Source of the DNA: Trochalopteron elliotii
Taxonomy: Eukaryota > Chordata > Aves > Passeriformes > Leiothrichidae
Length of the DNA: 64,000 bases
Direction of reading: 5' to 3'
Assembly: GCA_024734555.1 (NCBI GenBank)
Contig: JANPWX010000215.1
Span: 1,312,012 to 1,376,011 of the forward strand
A model generated the notes under the pieces. That model was not told where the DNA came from and made no database searches. It worked only from the letters and a program-made list of their open reading frames with translations. This document shows positions 1 to 13,600 of the stretch, in pieces (the stretch's first letter is position 1; each line of letters begins with the position of its first letter). A program made the translations under genes and the position numbers.

Positions 1-2236
1 CAGAATACAGCCAACACAAGACAGCATATACAAGCCAAGAACCTAAAACTATACACTATTTTCCTCTTTAACTGCCATTAACTTCAATTAGAGCAAAAAA
101 GCCACTTAAAACAACATTACTTAAGCTTTAATTTTTGATTGACATATGCGTCTCAGCCTTACTTATATAGGTACAAAATTGACACTAGACTAAAGACAGT
201 GAGGGATGACACTCCTGATATGCAAATTTAGATCATATTACAAATAGATGTCTACAGTTCTGGTTAAAGTTGTTTTACTTGTACATTCCAACTTATGTTC
301 CAGTCTTTTCTGAGTAAATGCCCCAAAGAGATATCATTGGAGGAAGAACACATGGAAAGTAGTTGCTTCCTCGAGGCTTTGCAGCAGCTAGGTCTAACAT
401 ATCCTGTAGAATTATTTACTATTTGCAATGCTGGCAATCTTTCAACCTTAAGGAATTCACTACTTGATGTTGGCAGGAGATAAGGCACAGAAACAAAAGG
501 GCATGAACATCTTCATCAGAACATTCAAACAAAAGCTGTTTGGGAGCAGAGTGTGATTCAATAGCTGATTAGTTAAGAATGGCTTCCTAGGAGGTTAGAT
601 GACTCAGTTTTCTGTTTTTTTTAATGCCTGAGCAGACTATAGATTAGCTACAATGAATGCCAACGTATTGGCTACTGTAATTTCATGATTTCTGTAAAAA
701 CCTAATAAATCAATTTGGGAAAAAGTCTGAGTTGAAATCATATCAATCCCAGGAACATTCTATGTGCACTTGAGCAAAAGGAGAAAGAAAACCAGAAACA
801 TTTCCTTCGGAAATTCATTTTCTAAAGAAAGAGTGACATGCAGAGAGCACTCACAGCTGTAATTCACAAACAAAGATGGAGTTTCACCTTCTAAGCAATC
901 ATTTAGAATACTGTTGTGGAGTGCAATTAAAGCATAATCTTTCCTCTGCATTTCTTATGTGTTAAGTTATGAGGATTCTTTACATTCTCCCAGTGTATGA
1001 TGTACTTGGTCTAAAGTTATTTATTTCCTAGTCATGGAGGGACCTCAAAATCTAAATTTGCATCCTGCAAGGTGCTAAGGAGATTAAGAGCTGCAACACA
1101 GCATTTTGTCACTTATTTCTTTCTTTTATAGGCTGAGACCAGCTGTTTAAATGTGATTGATATTCTTTTTTTTTTCACCAGAAACATACCAGCTACAGGG
1201 CAACCTTCTCCTTCAACATCTGTTCAACATATTACTCATGTATTCAGATTTTCCTGCTCACTCAGCATGTTAAAGCTCATTACAATACACTAAATATTCT
1301 TCTGAAATGAGTGGGAGGGGTTTGTAGGCTTCAAGTCTGCTGGTTCCAGCTACAGATGATCCTAAATCCAAAACTCAGTTTTGACCACTGTGATTTCACT
1401 TGTGATTTCTCTCATGTATAGTTACTCACTGCTGTCCTAGTACTATGATAAAGTGACAAATAGAAAAAGTGCCTTAAAATCATGCCATAGTACAACTGGC
1501 TCAAGGTGAATGAGGTAAAAAACTCCATGCAGAGCATCATTATTATGTTGAGATACTTAACATTCAAAGTGGCAGAATCATAATTTTTGACAATCTTTAT
1601 AGAGGTATGAGAACACCAATTCAAAGGATTTTTCACAAATTATTAGTTTGATTTCATTAGAAGACAAGATTTGTCTCTGTCTAGTCCTTTATTCCTTCTC
1701 CTTCTATATTTTACATAAACTATTGGTCAGCCTTCATCAAATCTTGAAAAAAAGAAAGTAGGAATGCTCTGAAAAGTAAGTTCTCGCAATATAGGTTGTA
1801 AAATCTACTTGGTAAGAACTAGATGGACAAGCACAATAGACAGACAGCTGTCTAGTTAACATGAATCACTCAAGATGAAACAAAGTAGGTAGCATATTTT
1901 TCCTATATATCCAAGCCAGGTATTGCAGAGTTTTGCCACAGTTATTTATGCTCCAGAAGTTTTTCATATGGAAAGCACACTTGATATTGGAAGAGTTCTG
2001 TTCTCATCTTTTTTTTTAACACGTAGAATGGTTTTATTTATTCAGTCTCACCTGTACTGCTAAAATAGATCTGGATTCAGCATTGCCTACTTGCAGGCAT
2101 AGTTGAAATGAAAGTGTATCGAAATACACTAGTTGTGGACTACTATTTGTAGAATTTTGTACTGATTTTGTCTTTGTAGAAGTTGATAAAGGGCTGTTTT
2201 GGATTTGAGTTAAAAACAGTATTGGCCGCACAGGGA
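1..2236. other. AT-rich unique sequence, no gene seen
   Basis: Both strands carry only short open frames with no recognisable domain and no plausible splice-linked series. Homopolymer T runs occur near 1165 and 2010. No transposable element could be recognised by eye. Old, highly diverged repeats could still be hidden here. Confidence 0.65.
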
Positions 2237-2711
2237 TGTTTTAGTTACAGCTGAGGAGCACTGACAAAGCACCGAGATCCTTCTGCTTCTCACCCTACCC
2301 CAGCAGTGACAGGGCTGGGGGTGCACGAGGGGACACAGCTGTCCCCAGCTGACCTAAGGTATATTCTGTACAATATGACTTCATGTTCAGCAATAAAAGC
2401 TGGGGTATGAAGGAAGGAGATGTTGGAGTTATGTTGTTTATCTTCCCAAATAACACTTACACGTGATGGAGCTTTTCTTCCCTGGGGATGGCTGAACACC
2501 TGCCTGCTCATGGGAAGTAGTGAATTAATTCCTTGCTTCACTTAGCTTTTCTTGGGTCTGCAGCTTTTGTTTTACCTATTAAACTATCTGTATCTCAACA
2601 CATGAATTTTCACACTTTAACCTTCCCAGACCTCTCTCTACCCTCATGGGGAAGAAGAGTGAGTGAGAGGCTGTGTGGAGCTAAGCTTCCCACACAGGTT
2701 AAACTACAAGA
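2237..2711 (+). mobile_element. Old solo LTR of an avian endogenous retrovirus
   Basis: This resembles a common avian ERV LTR in sense orientation. The 5' part has a C-rich stretch ending in a GGGCTGGGGGTGCAC-type segment. A TATA-like AATAAAAGCTGGGG lies near 2391. An ATTAAA poly(A)-type signal lies near 2579, followed by a pyrimidine-rich segment with CTGTATCTCAACACATGA. The 3' end, GGTTAAACTACA, matches the usual ...GGTTAAACCACRACA ending. No internal gag, pol or env sequence flanks it, so it is a solo LTR. I found no matching target-site duplication and the ends are approximate, which fits an old insertion. The family assignment (ERVL-like) is recalled and not tested. Confidence 0.7.
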
Positions 2712-5700
2712 AGATTGTGAGTATTTCTATGGTAATATGCACTATTTTTGATTTTTTATGCTTCTAAGTACAGAGAATCATAGCATTATTCATGTAATAT
2801 TTTTAATTTATCTTTTTTTTGGTTTTCTTCCTAGGTGAGTTTGTGTTCATTTTGTTTTCAGACTTTTAAATAATCATAAATTAGAATCCATACTATTTTT
2901 CATCTGGTGAGATACAGCACACTATGCTGTATAAAGAAAAAAGGATTGTTAAGTACAATCTATATTGTAAATCAGAAGTATACTTTGAATTTTAACATTT
3001 TTAAATATAATTTACACTAAGTTCAATGTCTTCGTTCTGCTACAGTTTGTACTGAAACTGTTGTTGGGAAAGAAACTTTCAAAGTTCCTAGAAATTTATG
3101 TTATCATGTCTACCTGGTATCTTTTTCTCTCCGTTACTGTTTTTGGCCATTTTTTTTATTGTCTGTAGTCCTGTTTTATTCTTAATCACATCCATCAGTA
3201 CCTAATAATACAACTAACTAAAAGGCAGGCTCTATGAAGTATAATATTTTCTTCTTATTTCTGTCCTGATTTCTACAATTGATTCTCTATATATGGATTT
3301 TGTTTCATAAAAAAATATTATTTAGAAAACAAAACAAAATATTTGTTAAGAAGTCTAAATTGAATATACTACAAACAAGTCTTAAGTATCCACTGTGAAA
3401 CCCATTGACATGTGAAAGTTATGTGAGCCATTGAATAACGACAGTGCCAAGAATTTGTCCTCCATTACTGTTACAAGGAGTTCTGTGTGTTCAAAAACAT
3501 TAGCAGAAAGTGCTAAATTTGACATATACAACTGAAATGACGGAATATATCAGCCATAATTCCTTCTACCTTTAAATAATAACCTTTAAATATCAGCCTC
3601 CCAGAATACAGTCTGAAAATTAAAAAGTAGTTCTCCTGTGGTTTTCAGGTGATAAATATGTAGTTTTACTAGAAACAATGACAAAAGGACACAAACTTGG
3701 GAAATCTTTCAATAGCATACAAAAGAGTAGGATTGAACAGATATGCTGGAATCTATGTATAGTGATTTTTCTTTTATTCTAAGATCCTGAGTGACATACT
3801 GTAAAAGGGGATCTATGAAAATCACAGAACACAGCAAGCTAAAATAGATTTTTTTTTCAATCAGCTCACATAATTTCTACAGTAAGATATAAACTCAAAC
3901 AATGAGGTTACCAGGTATTAAAAACATACAGGACAAGAATGCTGAGTGTGGCCAAATGATTTTCTCTTCAGCATTAGACTAGACATGCAAAGGTTTTGGC
4001 CATTGTGTTCTCAGCTGGCAGATACCAACAACATCTGGGCCATTAACATCAGAATTAGTAATCTAGAGAATTGCTCCTTCTATCACTTCCAGCAAATACT
4101 GGACTCCAATTAGGACTCTTCCAAGTCCACCTGCAAAAATGTCTATGTGATTCAAATATCTAAATGTCACAGATTGTGGAAGGTTATATGAACAGAAAAA
4201 TAAAACACAGCTACCTGGAATATTCTGTTCATTCTGGGTGTAGGAAGAATTCCTTCTGTTAAACCTTTAGCAAACGAAAGTGGTAACCATTTATTTAGAG
4301 AGAGATGTCAAAAAATTTTATCACATGGAAATTTCTTGAGTGCAAGTCTGCAGAGAAAAACAGAAGTTCTTAAAAGTGAACAACAAAAACTGTTGGAAGA
4401 TTTCCCTCTCCAAGAACCACTTCTGGGTCATTTAGCACATAGAAAATTCAGAAGCCACAGAAAAAATGGTTATTTATATACAGTCTTGTTTTTACTTAGA
4501 TATTAACAATGGAAAAATCTTAAAACTTGAAGGTGATTAAGTCAAAACTACTTTATCTATGAAAACTTTCTTTCTCAAATGAAGTGGTAATTGCCTGTTT
4601 TCCTTGTTCTCTTGCCATGTGTTTTGTTTTAAAATAAATGCAAACATACTGGGACCACTGTTGTGAATTTTGTAATATCACAAAGTCTAGAGACTTCATT
4701 TCTCCCAGAAAACAGTAAGCAATTAAAAATAGCAATGTGATACCAAATTTGTAGCTCTGGCCCATCAATGGTACCACCACTGTTCTGCTCTTCTCAGAAT
4801 GCATTTGCTCTAATGGTAGGGTTATGTTACAGCTGAACTGGACCTGGTTTGTTCTTTGAGAAGTTTCACATAAGCACACATTTGTAGATATGTAAAGCCC
4901 CATGATAAATCGAGGAGTGAATGAAAAGATTTTTTTTCCAGAACACGTTGGGTCTATATTTGTCCTAATTCTGGGATTTTGCAGCCTTATTCTTCCAATC
5001 CAATCAATCCATCTCCTCTTATATCTCTATTCAGCTTTGTCTCGCAGTTGATGTGCACTGATTTTTTCTCTATCTCTTTGATTGGCCAATAGTATCAATG
5101 AGACCTGTGAATGAGGGAGAAAAATCATTGGAGTTTTCATGATCTTTTGTTAACTTTTGTTAACATCCTGATATTGACCCTGATTTCAGTGTTTGCCTAA
5201 ACCTATCAGGCAATTAATGAGCTGAAGAGAAACTGAGTGCGTGTCACTGATGTAGTCCAGGACAGGATAAACTTTATAATCCTTCTATCTTCAGTGTTTT
5301 TTCTTATGAGAAATTTTTATTATCTCTTTCTCCTCCACTTCAATCCAATTTGAAAGGTTTCCAGTTGCATAAGGCTCAGACACCTACATGAAAGCTGCAT
5401 AGTAGTTTTGTTTCACCTAAACAGCGAAGCTACTTAACATCTTTTTCTCTGAAATAACAAGACACTTACACTTTGAACTTAAAACTTGAGTGAAGCAGAA
5501 CATCATGCTGAGAATACAAATTTCTGTAATTTGATTTCAGAACAGTACATTCATTTCATTTGCAAGTATACAGAAGAGAGAATGCTGCAGTCAATTATGG
5601 TCAGATATTTTGAAATTTGTTTTGGCTGGTGAAATACATTGTGTGATGATTCCAATGTGCATGACAGACACGTACCATGTTGCCAGATGTGGTGGAAAAG

Positions 5701-8384
5701 AAAAAAAATAAAGATTTAGTGGCAAAAATGAGAACTTATATGTAGGGAAAAAAGTACAGTTCTGTGCTGTGAGGAGTCCTGATTTGGACGTTCTGACATC
5801 TGCTATAGAATGGGATAAGGAAACTCCTACTGTTCAATAAATCTAATTCCTGTTAACTGAAGCCATGGTTAGCTGCTGGACAACAGGGGCAATATTTTTC
5901 TTTGCTGAAAACTCTTTACATGTCTAGTCAGTGAAAACAATCTTGTTCAATTTGTCAAACAAATAATTTTGGACTTTAAAGTGGTAGGAAAATTTAAGCG
6001 GCCTTGTATTTCTTTAGTTTAACAAATTCAGTTATCTGAGGTAGTTTTTGTTATTTTACTGATGGCTGAAACATATTATTACAAACAGCAACATAGCAGC
6101 AAAAATAATTTTCCAGCTGAGGCGAATGGATGGAGATTTACCAAATCCTTTGTTATTACATTTATTTGCCAGCTGTTTACCTAGATTTTTATACAAATGC
6201 CTTAAAAGCAAGGCGAAAAATTCATATGAGAAGGTCAAATACTTAAACCAACGATTGGTTTCTCAGTACCTTGTTCCAATATTTTGGCACATAGATTCCC
6301 AGGGGAATCAGGGCCCCATCTTTCTGAACAAAATTATTTTGAAGGCACACAATGAAACATCTCTTCACACTAATTAACTGGTGCTATAATCAGTTAAATT
6401 ATAACATGATTTTTATTAATGCTAATTACAGTGGAGAAAGAGAATCTTGTGCCAATAGAACAAGACATAGAGTTTAGGAATCCTTTTTCCCTCTTTGCCA
6501 CTGACATTTTTGTGAAGTCATAGGCACTTAGTGTACCATACATTGTACTTGGTAAATTTATTTTATCAAAATTTTTCTCTCTCATGTTGCTGCTTCAAAG
6601 GAGCAGTGTGAGACTAATTCATCAGCAGCTCTTGGAAACCATTCATGTAAAGGGACCATAGAACTAATAGGATTATAATGCTTTATAGGCATATTGCACT
6701 TACGTACCACTGTCTGTGAGAAATAATGTGCATCTCTCAGTTAATCCATCTCCAAAAAGTTCCAATGACTGAGGATAATTCAGTGGTGTCTTTGATTCTT
6801 TCCCTAGAAAGATAAAAAGTGATCTACTTGGACATAAAATCATTTTTGGGTGGGGTGGGAGGGGAATGAAAAAAAGAGAAGAGAAAGTGCAAAAAGGTGA
6901 AAATGTTTGAATATTTGACAAGTAAGTATGTGTTACATTGAAAACTATCAAATATTGTCACTTTGCTGTGTCTTTGCATCAACCATTTGCATCTTCCAGA
7001 TTTTATAAGCTGAGGAACCACTTTTGTTCAAGTACCAGGATGGGAAATTGAAGGCTTCCTGAGTTCTTCCCCATTTCATCACATCCTAGCAAGTGGCATA
7101 ATTTTATCTTTTTTATTAAACCTCTACTTGATTTCCTTAATCAGTTTTTCTTTTTGTTCTAAATGGAAGGAAAGATGGGTGAAAGACCTCCATTACAGAG
7201 GTAATTAACTTTTAATAGCCTTTGTTGTTGAATTCCCTAGCAGCTGAGGAGAGTATTTGTGTTGCTACAGAATATCAATTAGAATTTTGGACTGTAGAGA
7301 GTACATAGCAAAAACTGTACCTTCTCTATAAAGCCCATGTATGTCAGATAGGATGTTACCACTTCATTACAAGATGCCTGCTGAGCATGAGTAGAATTAC
7401 TAATGTCCCTTGAAAATGAAACCCACATCTTAACAAACCAACACCTGAAAATGTCAGGAATGGGCTGCTTAAAATTCAAACTGTTAGATTCAAATATGTT
7501 AATTATTTTGGGGGTTATTATCATTTCTATTTCTTGCATAATAATAATTTATATTTTTTGAAATTTGAATGACTAGGAATAACACTACAATTAGATTCAA
7601 AAAAGTGGCTTAAACTTTCTTAATATCTCTCGTAATATCAGAATTCAGAAAAATTTTAGTTCTTCACTGCAGACATTCTTGAGACACAGCTGAATTATGT
7701 AATATAAAAGAGGACATACTTTCTATTATTTATAATATAACAGAAGAAATTGCCACATGGGGTCTCAGAATGAAAAATGCCGTATTTTAAATGGTCTCTT
7801 CAGTGTGAAATTCTTCTCTCCTGAATCACATGGGTTTACACCGTTTATGAGACATATAGTTACTTAATGCCTCTAAGTGTTAATAGATGATATCCATGTA
7901 AATATGATCATTGGCTTTCAAAATTCATGGTTAATAAATTTAGTCTTCATGGTCAAGACAAATTTCACATGCTATTATTTACAGTATAGTTATTCTTTTT
8001 TTGCAAATTATTTTTTCTTCACCTAGCAGATTTAAAAAATGCAATAGCATTAAGAGTTTTAGCTAAATGAATTCAGGTCTTATTTTTCTAGAAACTAGAA
8101 TACTTTGCAAGTGTTGTGCAAATCAAGATGCTTCAGCATAACAAGAAAAAAAAATTGAAATATATAAATAATTAACATAATTAACTAAACAGGATAGATC
8201 TAAATAATTATGGTGAAAACAGGCTTCAAGATATAATTGTAGAGGCATAAAAAACCCAAGATTTATCTTACCTACTGCAACAAGCAAAGAACTAAAGCAA
8301 CTGCAACATTTTAGTTATTCCTAACTCTTTTAAATGTGTGTCTTTTTGGTGGAACATGTCTGTGTTTTGCTTTCATTTCAAAGC
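2712..8384. other. AT-rich unique sequence, no gene seen
   Basis: About 5.7 kb without recognisable coding exons or repeats. The longest frame is 116 codons on the minus strand (4553..4903). It shows no domain, signal or repeat I recognise and is the length expected by chance in AT-rich DNA of this size. A G-rich GGGTGGGGTGGGAGGGGAA tract sits near 6847. Confidence 0.6.
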
Positions 8385-8440
8385 AAATGTTTCAAAATGT
8401 TTCAAAAATGTTTCAAATGTTTCAAAAATGTTTCAAAAAC
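8385..8440 (+). repeat. Short tandem repeat of ATGTTTCAA core
   Basis: Five copies of ATGTTTCAA, spaced 9 to 11 bp apart by variable A runs, make a small minisatellite. It produces a repetitive reading frame on the plus strand that is not a gene. Related TTTGAAA and GTTTCA words continue loosely either side. Confidence 0.85.
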
Positions 8441-9024
8441 ATGAACGAGAGATGCCTTCACTCTTCTTTTGAAACACTACAAAAAACTCAAGGTATACAA
8501 TGTTCAAAATTTGTGTTTCTGGAGCATATACCAAAATACCTCCTGTATTCTTGAAACACAACATAGACTATTCTGTAAAGAACGGGACAACACATGATAA
8601 GTTTTAGAAATCTCAATATAAATAAATAGACATGTCCATATGAGGTCACTGTGATAAAAAGCATACAGTTATCTGTTGTGATGAGAGTCTTTTGCTGAAT
8701 TATCACTTCTGCAAGTGAATTTTTTTAAGTTTCTGAATTATAACATTGTACAATAGTAACCACAGCCAACTACTGCTAGTCTTGGAGTGAAACATTTGGA
8801 AAAGAAAGAGCTAATTCATACTTTATCCTTCAGCTTAGAAACGGTAAGTCTCATGTATTTCCCAGCAGCACAGGACATTTGGAATTAGCAGATTTGTAGG
8901 TGTCAACAAAATACTTAATGCTGTGGGTTTGGTCAAAATATGGTCAAATTCAGATGCATTTAATTAAATCCTTTGTTTCACTTCAAGTCTTATCAACAAA
9001 TTGTGACCTTTTTCATTCTTTTTA
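8441..9024. other. Unique sequence, nothing recognised
   Basis: AT-rich sequence with no recognisable gene, RNA or repeat. It ends where a reversed CR1 3' terminus begins. Confidence 0.6.
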
Positions 9025-9100
9025 TAGAATCAAAGTCTTAGAAAAGAATTCTCAGATCAAGTCCAACCATTAATATAACACTTCTAAATCTACCCCAAAA
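9025..9100 (-). mobile_element. CR1 LINE 3' end, fragment A (reversed)
   Basis: TAGAATCAAAGTCTTAGAAAAG followed by ATCAAGTCCAACCATTAATATAACACTTC matches the reverse complement of a CR1 3' terminus (consensus-like TAGAATCATAGAATC...AAGTCCAACCATCAACCCAACAC). The element breaks off at about 9100. It resumes after the LTR-like insertion with TGACCTTAAGTGCCACATCTACATG at about 9660. The 3' terminus therefore faces left and the element lies on the minus strand. Confidence 0.75.
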
Positions 9101-9655
9101 TGTTAGAGTAGGAAAACACATAATCACGGAAAATGATTATATGTGGTGCTTTATTGTAGAACTCTGGGAGCCAGGGGTCCAAAGACCCAAATCTTGGTTC
9201 TGCCAGAAGTTCAGAATAGATGCAGTTTTATATCTTCTTGTTACATAAGTATACATGTTAATCATTAAACCCTATTGTTCCATTGATTTTACCCAAACAT
9301 GAATTTGGAACAATTGATTCTCATCATTCGTGTTTAAGATTCTCATGATTCATGTTTAAGATAATAATCATATTTAGTTACCAGACGCTTACAATTAACA
9401 ATAAGGTAATTTATCATATGATTATGATACAGGTACAGATTCACCTTGACTTACTAAAGAATATCTAACTTTATTTCCAGGGCCTACATGTTTAACTAAG
9501 AATCACATTCATTCCCCCTCGTCCCCTGATTTATTACCTAGGCAAGTTATACTTGGTTTGGTTAAAACAATAGCATGAAAATAACATCCTGGTTACAGCG
9601 AAGCAAGGTCCTTTTCTTATGCCTTTAGAAATCATTTTAACCCTATCCTATTACA
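9101..9655 (-). mobile_element. LTR-like insertion inside a CR1 copy
   Basis: About 555 bp interrupts CR1 3' untranslated sequence whose two halves are contiguous in the consensus. It starts TGTTAGAGTAGG and ends near ATTACA, so the ends fit the TG...CA rule of LTRs. Near one edge the minus strand carries AATAAAGCACC, a poly(A)-type signal in the right place for a minus-strand LTR (plus-strand GGTGCTTTATTG near 9147). I see no viral coding sequence and no clean target-site duplication. The exact family is unknown to me, and the call rests mainly on the clean interruption of CR1. Confidence 0.55.
9316..9359. repeat. 22-bp tandem duplication, two copies
   Basis: GATTCTCATCATTCGTGTTTAA is followed directly by a second copy differing at two positions (C to G, G to A). 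It lies inside the LTR-like insertion and is a local duplication after or within that element. Confidence 0.9.
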
Positions 9656-9945
9656 AACATGACCTTAAGTGCCACATCTACATGTCTTTTAAATACCTGC
9701 AGGGATGGTGACTCAACTACAACCCTGGCAGCCTTTTTCTATGCTTTACAACACTTTCCATGAAGAAATTTTTCTTAATATCCTGTCTAAACCTTCTCTG
9801 GCACAACACGAAGACATTTGCTCTTGTCCAGTTGTTTATTATTTGGGAGGAGAGGACAATCCCCACCTGGCTACAACCTCCTTTCAGATGGTTCTAGAGA
9901 GTGATAAGGTCTCTTCCAAGCCTCCTCTTCTACATCTAACGAGGA
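9656..9945 (-). mobile_element. CR1 LINE 3' region, fragment B (reversed)
   Basis: This closely follows the reverse complement of CR1: GTGCCACATCTACATGTCTTTTAAATACC, GGATGGTGACTC, GAAGAAATTTTTCTTAATATCC and CACCTGGCTACAACCTCCTTTCAG are all typical. It covers the end of the reverse-transcriptase frame and the 3' untranslated region. An open plus-strand frame here (9705..10007) is an antisense shadow and not a gene. Similarity fades after about 9942. Confidence 0.85.
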
Positions 9946-10462
9946 AAGAACATGTAAGATATAGATTTCACCTGCTTGGCACCCTTGAGATCATGAATTT
10001 TCTTTAAGATTAGCAGCTTTGCTTGCATCTCTTTCAAATTGCTGTCTTCAAATACTGCTGCTCATTAGGTAGTATGAGGAACATGAAATTACCCCATTTC
10101 ATATTTTATTTCATATAGGTTTCAGTACAGAAGGCTTTTGAACTGAATATCTTGATGGATTATCAAAGTTTTCTGTCTTTTATAATTTAATTCTCTTTCT
10201 GGTGTGATGGGTTTTTTTGGAAGGATCCATGATGGAGAGCCTTAACAAACGATGACACTGATAATAATTATTATACAGCAGAGAATGCTTTTTGGCTCCA
10301 GTGTTGATCTTCCTTCTTGGGATCAAGACCCTGAACCTCTTTCCGCATATTTGTAAATTGGATGTAACAGTATTTATTTTTATCACCAATTCATATATTT
10401 GAAACTTCCTCTAAAGAAAGATGGCCCTTTCTTGAAGATAAAAATGTTGATTGGATAACCCC
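9946..10462. other. Unique sequence, nothing recognised
   Basis: No gene or repeat recognised between two CR1 pieces of opposite orientation. Confidence 0.6.
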
Positions 10463-10628
10463 CACAGGAACAGCTTGCTCCTAGAGTTGTTAAAGTATCT
10501 GTACTTTGAGATATTGAAAGACAACTGAATACAGTCCTGAGAAAGTTGCTCTGGTTGATGCTCCTCTGATCAGGAGGTTTGAGCTAGAGATCCCTCTTAG
10601 ACTCAATTATTCTGAAATTCTCTGAAAT
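10463..10628 (+). mobile_element. Worn CR1 3' terminus (sense)
   Basis: ACAGGAACAGCTTGCTCCTAGAG, GAGATATTGAAAGACAACTGAATACAGTCCTGAG and the final ATTCTGAAATTCTCTGAAAT align in order with CR1 3' sequence (AACAGGCTGCCCAGAG, GGAGATATTCAAAACC...GTCCTGAG, ATTCTGTGATTCTGTGA). Divergence is much higher than in the other copies, so this is an old insertion. Confidence 0.65.
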
Positions 10629-13600
10629 GCAAACTTCAAATTCTTATAAGAAAAAAGTAAAATAACATCTAACAAGCTAGTGGTTTTCAAATAGAAAGCA
10701 AGAAAAGCTTCTGAAACACTGTCTCAATTAAAATCAAATATTTTCATTATTAGAAAACTTTTCACAAGAGGAGAAACTTTCCCTTACTGGCAACATTTCT
10801 TGAGCTTTTAACATTGCTTTTCCTAATTAATCTTGCCCTCAAGGCCATAGGCGTTCACTTACAGTGACAGCAAGAAATATACTGTGGTTATGTATTTCAT
10901 GTTCAGTTCCTTTCCTCTGTTTCTCCAATTAAGTCTTCAAATAATTACCATATATGACTGCACTTTAAACACTTTTTGTAGCTGAGGATATACAGTGTCC
11001 TGAAAACTTAATTAGATATGAAAATAAATTGCATAAAAAGTTGCGAGGTCAGAGAATTTTGAATGGTCTACAACCTAACGGGAACACACAGGAGGTCTAA
11101 CCATATTTTATAATAATTCATCTTGAAGTTAACTGGAGTGTGATAGAAAATTCTAGCTGCAAGTATAACTAAAACATAATTTATTTTCCATCTAAATTTT
11201 AAAGGAATGTGTTTACCTGTCATAGGAGCTGAACTAGATCAATTTCTATCATTAGAGATGTGCATGTTCTCTTTAATTTTCAGCAAAACATCTATTTCTG
11301 ATTGGTGTATTAATGTATAAAAAAACTATTAATGGCAGTAAGTAGAAACAGAGTTTGGAAGGAAAGACAAAATGTCTTAAAAAAAAACACCACCACCACC
11401 AACAATGGAGTAGAAATCATAAACTGCCAGAGAGGGTAAAAAAATAAATAAATATATTCATTTGTACATATTCGAGATCAACTATTACACAATTAGCAAG
11501 AGATACATGAGGTTCAAAGAGCCAGTGTCATGCACCATGCAAAGATATAGGGAAGGAAATATGTATCTGAACATAACCAACACACAAATAACAAAACCAG
11601 AATTCAGTCTTGCTGGGCTTAGTACAGCTGAATGTTCCATACAGAATTTAGCTGTGTTTGAATATGAAGCTGCTATAAATTCTAGGTATGTTCCTAATTT
11701 CACTCTATTACAAGCTATTTGCTTGTAACAGAAGTCGTTCACTGCTGTTTTCACTAGCTTTTTGGTTTTGCTCTGTTCTGTAAATAAATGTACACATATA
11801 TTGCCATATGTGACTTGCTGAGAGGTATTTTATTTCAAATTAAGTGGGAAACATGAACAAAAAATAATTTTAATGGAAAGGAAAAAGCGCAAATAAAGGT
11901 ATATATGATGGTGTTTGTCTTATCCATTCTTTGATGATACTATGTACAAGAGCACCTCATTCTGGAAGTAGCTTTTAACAGAATCATTGATATTTATTAA
12001 TAAAAATCTATATTATTAAAATTCAGGGTGATTTCAGCAGATCATGTGGAAAAACATAGTTCCTACAACTTTTCCTTTCCTTAAATTTGCCTTTCTTACC
12101 AACACCAGGTAAATGAACTTTGGTACTTTGAGCAAGTGATGTTCAGTTATGCCTGAAGGAATGATTGGATCCACCCAAATTTTACTGTTTTAGTCAATAC
12201 AAATGAGGAACATTCCAGCTCCAACACTTTGGAAAAGTTCTGTCTTAATCCAGATTCAGATTAATTAGAACAATGTGATTAAGTATTACCGGAAGTTTTT
12301 CAGTTTTCATTCTCAGCTACCTTTACTTCAAAAAGACGCAGGATACGTAATCTTTTGTAAAATTTTGTCCTATTTGTTTTTGCTGAAGCGTTTGCAAAGG
12401 AACAAAAAATTTCCATCAGGATCCATTTTCAAAACAAACTCCTCCACTGGATCTTCATTCATGTGAAGTTACAAAACTCACAGTGCCTTCTATCTACTTA
12501 TCTTAGTTAATATTATTCCTTCTCTATTTGTACATATGCACCCTGCCAATTAAAAGAGCATACCTTCCTTCTGTTTACATCACTGCCCTTAATTAGAGGT
12601 TTAGAGGCTTTCAAGAGAGATCAGACAACAGCCCATCTGTTTAGGCAGAGACTTATTTAACATTGCATATGTATGATCTGAATAACTACAGTCATATGAT
12701 TACCAAACAGCAATTGCCTCAGTCAAATAGTTTTATGTCTTTAAGTGACTTCAGATGACTGGATTCCTTTTAGATAGCCTTTTATTTACCCCAGTTGAGG
12801 AAAATCCAACACTTTATTCATAACTGCTATAATATATGTTAATGCATGTTAGTTAACTAACTGCCAATCTTGATTGCTAATTTAGGTAAATATATGATTA
12901 GGATTACACTGTAGGAATTTTATCTCTAAAATAAAACTATATGAAAAAGAAAAGCATTTTCTACTCTTTATTTCACCTACCATATGAGGAACAGCAGTTA
13001 TATCACTTTATTGTTTTACATATATGTTGTTTTTGTGACAAACTTTCTGTACTGTACTTCCAATAAGCAGGATACACAGAAATTGTATATAATCTGTGAT
13101 TCATGCACTGCCTTTGAATTAAAGTTCACATTCTAGAAAAATTCACTATATTATACATAGAAAAAAAAGGGGGGGATAAGAATGAGAACAGTTTTTAATT
13201 TATTAAGTGGTGCATGTTAGCTGAGGTACTGCGTAAATCATACAGTGACAGAGAAAATAATAGCAAGAAAGTAGATAATATCAGGTTAATTTCTTTATTC
13301 CATTTTTTAGATTTTTTTCTGCCTTCAGAAAACTCAATCCATAACACAACAGTATTTTCATTTTTATAAATGAACGCCTAAGAAGTTAATAGTTATGCTA
13401 AAAAATGTTCATGTATGAGAGGATACTATTTAAAAGCAGACCTTTAAGTATTTCTATGCATTGGCTATCAGAATAATTCAGTGCCTTCACTTTTTACATT
13501 TTTGTGAATGTGGATGTTGATCTAGCATATTCTTATTAAAATATATTTATTTAAAACTGTAATATTATCATACATTTAGCATGTCAAGATATGGAAGGTA

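Noticed and set aside
4553..4903. 116-codon minus-strand frame
   Set aside because: No domain, no splice context, and of a length expected by chance over 64 kb in six frames.
9705..10007. 100-codon plus-strand frame
   Set aside because: It is the antisense of a reversed CR1 3' region.
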